Of a stretch of 64,000 nucleotides of DNA, positions 57,298 to 64,000 are shown piece after piece. The notes beneath the pieces are model-generated. The model had not been told where the DNA came from and made no database searches. It worked only from the letters and a program-made list of their open reading frames with translations. The stretch comes from Pseudisothecium myosuroides. Taxonomy: Eukaryota; Streptophyta; Bryopsida; Hypnales; Lembophyllaceae. The position numbers and the translations under genes are program-made. The DNA is taken from positions 1,736,001 to 1,800,000 of the forward strand of contig OX637297.1 in assembly GCA_951799445.1 (NCBI GenBank), written 5' to 3'. The stretch's first letter is position 1; each line of letters starts with the position of its first letter.

Positions 57298-59167
57298 TCA
57301 GTTTGCAGGCGACGGCAAGCGATTGGTGATAGGATGAATTGAGTGATTGTCAATTACTGTGTCACGGCAGTGACTGCTACCACACTTACAATGGAAGGGA
57401 ATTACAGCATCTACAGCCTCGACTTCTGGCATTTTGAAGCTACAGCCATAATCCCAAGTCAATTCTTCCAACAGTGAAATGTCTACTTGTGCAAAAAATG
57501 CAACACGGTAGAGTCTTGGGTCCGAGCAGCTCATTTTGACGGGCACATCAATGAAGTTGGCGTCTTCACATCTTGGAGACAAGCGACTACATATAACGAG
57601 ATTCGCAGCGATACAAGTACAATCAATCCTCAATTTGTACAATATGCGTCACAACAACAAAAGCAGTTCGGAATCACAAAGTACAATTTTTGGCAAAAAC
57701 TTGTGGTTTAGAAATCTACTAACATTTCCACAAAAAGTGTTGTCTATGCACAATGCCACATCATCGGTCGCCACTTGCTCAAATTTCCAATCAGCGTCAA
57801 GTGCTAGCGTGAAAGCCTCCGATTTCCCCAATTTTGAAAAAATCCTACATTGCATGAGCTCAGTATTTGTAACGATCTCTCCTGCATATTCAAAGAGAAA
57901 AGTCCCCTTGCAGATTTTCTTCTTCGTCCGCAGTCCCCAGCCCAAAAAACCTCAATGGGAATGGGCAATCCCTTCTGAACTACTCTGTTGCCATAGGAAG
58001 TACCACAGCTGCAAGAGTCGTTGCATTCTTGAACAAAAACCCTATTGGTATGACCAGGGCAAGTAGAACCCTACTCCTCACAACATTGTAAATTGCAAAA
58101 TGACTTCTCTTCCGACAATACCTGTACAAATCAGTACACCGTCAGTTCCAATTGAACAAATCAGTACACAGTCAATATCAATTGTACAAATTAGTACAAT
58201 AACAATACACAAGATACATTGTATGACTGTAAGGTAGAGAAAAAACATGTATAGTGCGACAAAATTAGCAGCGCCCTTTCAATTCAAGAAAATCTTACAT
58301 GTTGGTTTAGGATGGATCTTCGTAAACAACCTCGTTTGTTGTCTCGGGGGGGGCACCTAGTATTTTACTACAAACTACGTGCGAACAAGTGGTTTCTAAT
58401 GAACTATAATTTCAACTTAAAATTTTGAGGGTTGCTTAATAATGACTATAGGTTTCTATTGCCAAAATTTCAAACTAAAATAATAGTTGAAATGATTTGT
58501 ACAAGAGGTTGAAAATGGCCTAAAACGGCATGTTTTTCAACTCAAATATTTATAGAGATCACATTTAGATGACCATTGCATCAATACTCAACTCAAAATG
58601 AACTTTCAATAGAGAGCTATTTTTAGGAATTTTTTGTTCATTTTTTAGACAATTTTTTAGGATATAATATAGGGGTGTGAAAGTTATTTTTCAGTTGTAC
58701 AGTGTATCTAATTACTTCAAAAATTTGTAACTAATTATCATTAACAAATAAAAATATCAATAATTCAAAATATAAACTTTTGAAGTAGGAAAATCTAGTC
58801 ATATTTTTTTTATTTCATTTTATTTAAATTTTAGGATATAATATAGGGGGTCCAAAGTTTTGTTCACACGTGTTTTTTAATGGACACTCTAAGTGACCCC
58901 CCCGAGTTTGTTGTACGCCAAACAAAAAAGGTTTTTCACCCTACAACAGCATGCATGCCCATGACAAGTACGCTCACCACATTGGCAAGAAGTGGAGAAA
59001 TCGGCTTTCACATCAGCCAGATTCAGAGATGCAATTGTAGATAGTGTAGACTGAGGACAGTAAGTAAATTCTTCTAAAGCACAGAATTCCATACTTGGCA
59101 CACATACCGTGATTGGAACTCTTTCTAGTCCGTTGGACAAGTCGCGTGCATCATACCAAAATTGTTC
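57298..59167 (-). pseudogene. SUVR-class SET-domain histone methyltransferase, disrupted 3' half
   Basis: Three exons are supported. The pre-SET exon starts at 59167 (YDARDLSNGLERVPI, FTYCPQST, CxC cysteines) and, after a transposon insertion, ends at 58300 (NKRGCLRRSILNQH|GTAAGA). The next, 58121-57701, has the rest of pre-SET (CPGHTNRVFVQECNDSCSCG, GNRVVQKG) and SET (GWGLRTKKKICKG, FEYAGEIVTNTEL, LDADW, NVSRFLNH). The last, 57571-57298, has CEDANFIDVPVK, LEELTWDYG and post-SET CKCGSSHCRD, ending TGA. Splice phases fit, and motifs match plant SUVR1/2/4, H3K9-class lysine methyltransferases in chromatin silencing. Damage: the 564-bp insertion, a frameshift between IEVF and GWGLRT near 57945, and TAG after CCEE. 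The N-terminus is not identified. Confidence 0.88.
58343..58906 (-). mobile_element. 564-bp TIR element (copy 2), in the SUVR pre-SET exon
   Basis: Both ends are CTCGGGGGG-type inverted termini with about 45 bp of imperfect repeat. TTTGTTGT flanks it exactly on both sides (58335-58342 and 58907-58914), an 8-bp target duplication. The interior is collinear with the reverse complement of 8588-9149. An 8-bp duplication fits hAT or P-like elements, though the G-rich termini are not typical of hAT. It is non-coding. Confidence 0.92.
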
Positions 59168-59298
59168 CTAGGGACAGAAATACACCCTCAAAAACATGTA
59201 AGCCCGTAATAATAAATCTAATTTTCTAGAGTAAAGGAAATGTAAATTAAACATTATAAGGGGTGAGGAGGTGGCCTCGAGGCCCAATTGACTAGTGC

Positions 59299-62192
59299 TT
59301 ATTTGCTCACTTTGGGTCTCTTGGATTTTGACTTCTTAGCCTGTGGTTTAGGGTTTAAGTCTTCAGGTGTGCCTTCAGGTCTCTGCCTCTTCCCCCTACA
59401 TTCCACACAAAACACATATCTGTAACACTTGTACATTGTGCTTGTATGTTGTAGACATAAAAAGATTAGACAGAATGACAAAGGTCTCAAAGGATAGAAT
59501 ACCTGGATTTTTTTTTCGATGTTGATTTAGCAGCCTCATCTTCGCCTTCTTCTCTGCTAGCTTCTGCATTTACTCCCTCTCCAATAGTAGTGTCCTCGCC
59601 CCCCCCCAACTCCACCCGTGGTTTTGCCCTCCACCGCACCTATAGTGGCCTTTTCCCCCAAGGTCCCAACACCGACTTCAACTGCAACAATTACCATCAG
59701 ATGAGCTTCATTCGCAGTGGCCTCCACCAAGCCCTCTCCACTAGGGTGATCTTTCACAGCGGTAGCCTCAGCCAGACGCTCGCCGTTGTAAGGCACTTCC
59801 ACAGTGGTGGACTCAACCCTCCCCTCTCTGCCAGGGTGTTCTTCATTCCTGCAGCGTCCACCATCACCATCTTGATTCTTATTTCAAAATTCTATCCGGA
59901 AACTGGACCGGTTTACACAATCCGAACACAACGAACTGTACAAATTTGTACACAAAACACAATTTTCCAATTTGGTTCTACATTCCAAAACGAGCACATT
60001 TCAAAAATGCAATTATCCTTGTATATAATAGAATATATACAAACTCTGTACAAAAAATATAGTTTATCACTATGCCTGTGCATTCCAAATAGAATACATT
60101 CACAAATTTGTACACATGATGCAAATTTGACACGTATTTGTTAAAAAATGTAATATCTAGCAAATATGACCTAAATCTATAAAGCTTCATTTGGAGATCT
60201 TGACCTACGTCTCTTCCTTGGACCCTCCCTACATCTGAAAAACACACATCAAATATTTGTAGAAAACAAAATGTACATTGCAATATAGCCAGTAAGTTGT
60301 GAAATTACAAAGACCTTGCAGGAAGGGATCGAAAGGACCAAAATAAGGTAAGGTTCAGGGACTATACCCAGATGTGTGCAGTCCGAATTTCTGAGTTGCC
60401 GTTGTGCATTCCTCACAGCCCATACAAAAAATATCATGACAACCCCGCACTACCAAATCCTCCCCTCTATCTCCGCTAGTCTACAGTGGATGGGAGTGCC
60501 TTCATCCTACATTCCGACACAGCATATTGTAAACCCGGTAGGCAACGTGCTTTGGTGGGTACACAATAAAAAAAACCCAGCAAATGGACTGATAGAACGA
60601 AATTAATACCCTATTGTTGTTGCTTTTGTTGCTGATAATGCAGCCTGTGCTCATTTTTGGAGCTTAGACGCAGGACCACCTACTTTGCTGCCACCCCAAA
60701 ATATGATGGTGTGTTCCACAGTAATCCCCTCTTCATCGCCACCTGCCGCAGAATTTTCTCTCCTTCCTTCTCCATTGGACGAACCAAGCGCTGCACAGAA
60801 ACACCATCTTCAATACCCTATAAACCAAGTTCTGTATCTAAATCGGGTACAACATACGATCATGTTACATGTCATAGTACGAAAGGTACAATTTTGTGCA
60901 CGTTGTACATACAAGTTGTACAAATTGTACAATCTAAATTAGAATAGAAAATACTGGAATAACACAACGACCTAATAATACTGCCTAAGTACTAACAACA
61001 TGGAAACCTGTACAAACTCTCCTAAATATATTACAATAGGTACAACGACAAGGACCACAGTAAACATGAAGTACAAATAAGGAATGATGTATCCGAAACT
61101 TTACCCAACAATACAAACCTGAGATACAATAAAACAGACAATACAATCGGAAGGGCAATAGTAAACATTAGATACAACAAGGTACAACAAGAAAGATGAC
61201 AATAAACATGAAGTACAAATGAAGTACAAATAAGGAACGATGTATCCAAAACTTTATCCAACAGTACGAACCTGAGATACAAAAATACAGACAATACAAT
61301 TGGAAGGGCAATAGTAAACATCAGATACAACAAGGTACAACAAGAAGGACGATAGTAAACATGAAGTACAAATCAAGGAACCCAGGTCAGTTGCGAGTAA
61401 CGATGTTTCCGACATCTTACCCAACTGTACAAACCTAAGATACAAAAATACAGACAATACAACCGGAAGGGCAACCGCAAACATCAAGTACAAATCAGTT
61501 ATCTCCAAACACCCTTTTGGTAACGATGTACACGAAACTTAATAGAATTGTACAAAATTGACATAGCATGATACAAACAATACAACCAGTATTACAGAAA
61601 CTACCTTTCTCCCAATCCCCCCAATAACATCATATTCATTAAAATGGGAGTTTTCTAGGGAAATGGGAGTGCAGGGAACACCACAAATCATAAGTTCAAG
61701 AGAATGTGATCTCTATATAAATAGAGCTTGCAATGCACTGACAGAGAAAGCATGCATATAGTAGCAAAAGTTGTACATACTAAAGAATACTTACAAAATA
61801 CACTGCAATTTCATGAAAGTAATCATTGACTATATATATCACTGAATGTACAATCACACTGACATGTGATTCTGTGAAAGCAACTAAGCTCCTATATTGT
61901 TGCATTACTAGTAGTTAACTGTTTTCGTTGGATACGTGCGCACCCTTCCAAAGAAAATGATACAATCTTGAAAATAAATGTTTATAAAAAAGATACCTCA
62001 GTATTTGAAGGATGAAATTCAAATATCTCAGGTCCTCGACTGTATCCAGTAACTTTGGCTGATCTTTGACTCGATGCCTCTCGTCTTTATTTCCTCAAGG
62101 ACCTCAACTCCCAAGCGTCCCATGGACAACGGCTTGGATGCTCCAATATAGGATTAACTTCACGGGGCTTTTGTTCACACCATTGTACCCCT
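59299..62192 (-). other. Possible exons of another or the same minus-strand gene
   Basis: Candidate exons include 61997-62192 (WCEQKPREVNPILEHPSRCP, RSAKVTGYSRGPEIFEF, one TAA), 60690-60816 (EDGVSVQRLVRPMEKEGEKI, LLWNTPSYFGVAAK|GTAGGT) and 60180-60240 (REGPRKRRRSRSPNE). Others are 59560-59885 (an acidic EEHPGREGRVESTTVEVPYN stretch, shifted at a run of ten C) and 59299-59430 (KKSKSKRPKVSK, TAA). Acceptor and donor sequences are plausible. The basic and acidic composition would suit a nuclear protein, perhaps the SUVR N-terminus, but I find no identifying motif and the TAA at 59299-59301 argues against direct joining. Confidence 0.35.
61030..61610. repeat. Tandem array, unit about 125-150 bp, 3-4 copies, TACAA-rich
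   Basis: Units restart near 61068, 61221, 61363 and 61485, each with GAAGTACAAAT, then AACGATGTA, then TACAAAxATACAGACAATAC and GGAAGGGCAA. The hydrophobic minus-strand frames across it are a by-product of the array. Confidence 0.88.
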
Positions 62193-63470
62193 ATTGAATT
62201 GGACTTAGGCAAATTACATTAAAGAACATTATGTAATATAGTTTGCCCTCGACCATTGAACCTAGGAGACGTTGAATCTTGTGAATCTGTGACGCAACAG
62301 CCAATAGACTCATGGCCTACGTGGTCACCCTGAAAAAACAAATGAAATCAAACCTTACACAAACATTTTAAAGCATAAAACACACAATAACAAATATTGG
62401 GTGGATTATCAACTACAAGGAATCTAGCCTGTTACCTGAATGGCAGGCCTTATAGCCATTTTGTCGTCATAGAGCTTCCTTTGTTTCACTACATTCCCAC
62501 TTGAATAATCCCATGGAGAGTTTGATAGTGGACAACATTTGAGTGAAGAAGGCGAGCTCAAAGGGTGAGCTCGCTTTCATTCCTTTGGTGGACTATCCAC
62601 AACCCCATCGTCGACAAGCATCATCGAGAAATCCATTGTTGATTGCGCAATTAGCTTTGAATACAAGACATGCTTCAATCCACGATAGGATACGATCAAC
62701 TGTCCACGACAAGAAAAAAAGACATTAGAAGTAGTACAAAATACAGACATAGCCATACACAAAAAATCATAAGGACAAAAGAAAAAAAATATTCATATGA
62801 ACACAATACAATAACAAATCCTAGAACAATGTGGGAGCACAAAATGTAAGGGTAAGGCAAGTTAGCTAATAATATAGAGAAAGGAGTTAGAAATGGTAAA
62901 ATTTTTAGCTTTTTGTAAGGCTTAAATACAAGTTTTACCAAAATTAAGATTCCTCTGTTATAGGATAATTGTAAGCAAATAAATAGGTTAAAAAAGGGAA
63001 TAAGAGTTTCTTGATTAGACCAGAAAATCGGAACCGGATACAAAACCGGGTATCAAATTAGAACTTGTTTAATATATCGGAGCCGGGTACGGACATGTAC
63101 CGGAGGATACCGGAGAGCCTACAGGGAGCCTTTAGGGCAATCCTGCGATCCAACGGTTCTACCAGAAGTTAGGGATGACTGTTAAACGGCCACAATCTTC
63201 CGGAATTGCGGCGGAAACGGGAAACCCTAAATGGTTGGGAACGGTTGGATGGGAAAAACCTAGGGGTTGGCTCTCTCATTCCCATTTTTCATTTGGAAAG
63301 ACTGAAGAATCCTTGGAGCGATCAAAGTGACTGTGTTGGGAGTCAGGTTGTGAAGCGAGAGGGAGAACTCTAAGTTTTTGGACCCGGTAGAGAGGATTAG
63401 GACCGGCGCTTGGTCGGAGAGATCTACAGCTTAGCATTTTTGAGGGACTGTGTGAGGTTTGTGCTTGAGA
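62193..63470. other. No recognised gene; leader of the terminal ORF
   Basis: The sequence is AT-rich with an 8-bp perfect inverted repeat (GCGAGCTC, 62551-62573). From about 63.0 kb it becomes less AT-rich and contains several ACCGG-type words before the ORF at 63475. It could be the 5' region of the element that carries that ORF. Confidence 0.4.
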
Positions 63471-63474
63471 GAGA

Positions 63475-64000
63475 GTGGCAGAGCTTTGGAGTGCAATGGT
63501 GAAGGGTGAAGGTAGTGGAGCTGCCGCACTGAAGTTCAAGAACATCCTCCCGGTTATTCCAAAAGATGAGGGGCATCAGAAGCAGTTGGAAGAGGACTTA
63601 GGTCAGATGGGATGCGCGGGTTTCCTACGTCGACCATGGAAGTTGAGAAACAAGGAGATGATGCGAGAGCTGATAAGGGATCAGTCAAATGAGTGGGACA
63701 AGACTTCCTAGGCACTTCCCAGCAGTTGGACCATCGAAACCTGGAAACGGGTTTACGATTTTCCTCGTCCAGGAGAGGGTATGGCTTCCCGAACACTTAA
63801 GTTTGCGGAGGGTAAGTTTTCTGACGCTCCTCACCACAATGATGGGTACACAGTTGTGGACTGCAAGGATGCAAGAGAGAGAAGGTTGCTAGAGTTTTTA
63901 GTCCCGATCCTGTATCCGGAGCGGCCAATCCGGATCACAGTAACTTGGACAAATACTATATTCGAGGCACTGAGCGGAGTGAGGAAAGTGTTCTGGGCAG
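63475..64000 (+). pseudogene. Transposon-type ORF of unknown family, runs off the window
   Basis: The frame contains LKFKNILPVIPKDEGHQKQL and ELIRDQSNEWDK, then TAG at 63709-63711. It continues with WTIETWKRVYDFPRPGEG, DGYTVVDCKDARERRLLEF, LVPILYPERPIRITVTW and IFEALSGVRKVFW to the window edge. The single TAG could be CAG in origin. I have the impression of repetitive genomic families in non-flowering plants with the block PILYPEKPxRxTxxxxNTIFxALSG, but I cannot name a function. It is incomplete at the 3' side. Confidence 0.45.

Noticed and set aside
61031..61508. Hydrophobic minus-strand ORFs that look like a membrane protein with repeated segments.
   Set aside because: They follow the 125-150 bp tandem array exactly and change frame with it.
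62551..62573. Perfect 8-bp inverted repeat GCGAGCTC with a 7-bp loop as a possible operator or terminator.
   Set aside because: It is too short and isolated in eukaryotic DNA to support a function.
8320..63711. TAG reassigned to glutamine: TAG recurs where Gln fits in many frames (8320, 9262, 33260, 51.1-51.5 kb, 56196, 63709).
   Set aside because: TGA also occurs at Arg (CGA) positions, a Trp codon after YYVRRL is TAG in one duplicate and TGA in the other, and CAG/CAA are still the usual Gln codons. Transitions from cytosine deamination explain all of these.
1..64000. tRNA, rRNA or snRNA genes.
   Set aside because: I noticed no cloverleaf-like or conserved rRNA or snRNA motif by eye. A covariance-model scan would be needed to exclude them.

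Overview
This window looks like nuclear DNA of a land plant or close streptophyte relative. The evidence is AT-rich sequence with GT/AG introns, CACTA (En/Spm) transposase with a DUF4218-type C-terminus, and damaged copies of plant-type genes: a SUVR-class SET-domain methyltransferase, a TOUGH-like G-patch/SURP protein, proteasome alpha subunit PAA/PSMA6 and ribosomal protein eS24. I cannot name the species. The abundance of mobile DNA, a piggyBac element and transposase-like families I do not recognise from flowering plants make a non-flowering lineage my guess. I found no gene that is plainly intact and of host function. The window reads as a mobile-element graveyard with disrupted genes in it.

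Layout, 0-24 kb. A TIR element (846-1620), a Ty3/gypsy relic (3.4-5.3 kb) and a palindromic MITE (5.36-5.60 kb) come first. An unrecognised gene (7275-8568, with a TATA box at 6574) is split by a 0.74-kb TIR element, and a 562-bp TIR element (8588-9149) lies just past its end. A transposon ORF relic follows (9.2-9.9 kb). A decayed minus-strand CACTA transposase spans about 11.4-21.1 kb. It is split by a 4.67-kb CACTA-ended element (13801-18467) that carries most of a genomic PAA/PSMA6 copy with its introns. Foldback MITEs with CACTATAAGAA ends lie at 20.5 and 23.5 kb.

Layout, 24-43 kb. A TOUGH-like pseudogene (24.9-28.2 kb, minus) has a partly duplicated SURP region and two more foldback MITEs nearby (27.2 and 30.9 kb). 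Next is an eS24 pseudogene (29.4-29.8 kb). A 12,044-bp piggyBac element (31370-43413) follows, bounded by TTAA duplications and a 14-bp TIR. It holds a transposase with all catalytic aspartates, one in-frame TAG, apparent 5' exons far upstream, a TATA box at 41.67 kb, several unrelated minisatellites and GC-rich blocks.

Layout, 43-64 kb. A short-chain dehydrogenase fragment lies at 46.3 kb. Three foldback MITEs with CACTAGAAGAA ends follow (47.3, 47.8 and 50.2 kb), the third inside a transposase-like pseudogene (48.2-51.6 kb). Then come a B3-like fragment (53.1-53.4 kb), tandem duplications, a hypothetical ORF (55.86 kb) and a SUVR-like gene (57.3-59.2 kb, minus) whose pre-SET exon is split by a second copy of the 560-bp TIR element with a perfect 8-bp target duplication. 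Possible upstream exons and a tandem array (61.0-61.6 kb) follow. A transposon-type ORF runs off the right edge.

A recurring theme is decay by C-to-T and G-to-A transitions. Many premature stops are TAG or TGA where CAG, CGA or TGG is expected. Two copies of a duplicated exon differ by exactly CGA CAG against TGA TAG. This fits deamination of methylated cytosine in silenced DNA. All exon boundaries and homology calls are by eye, without database searches.
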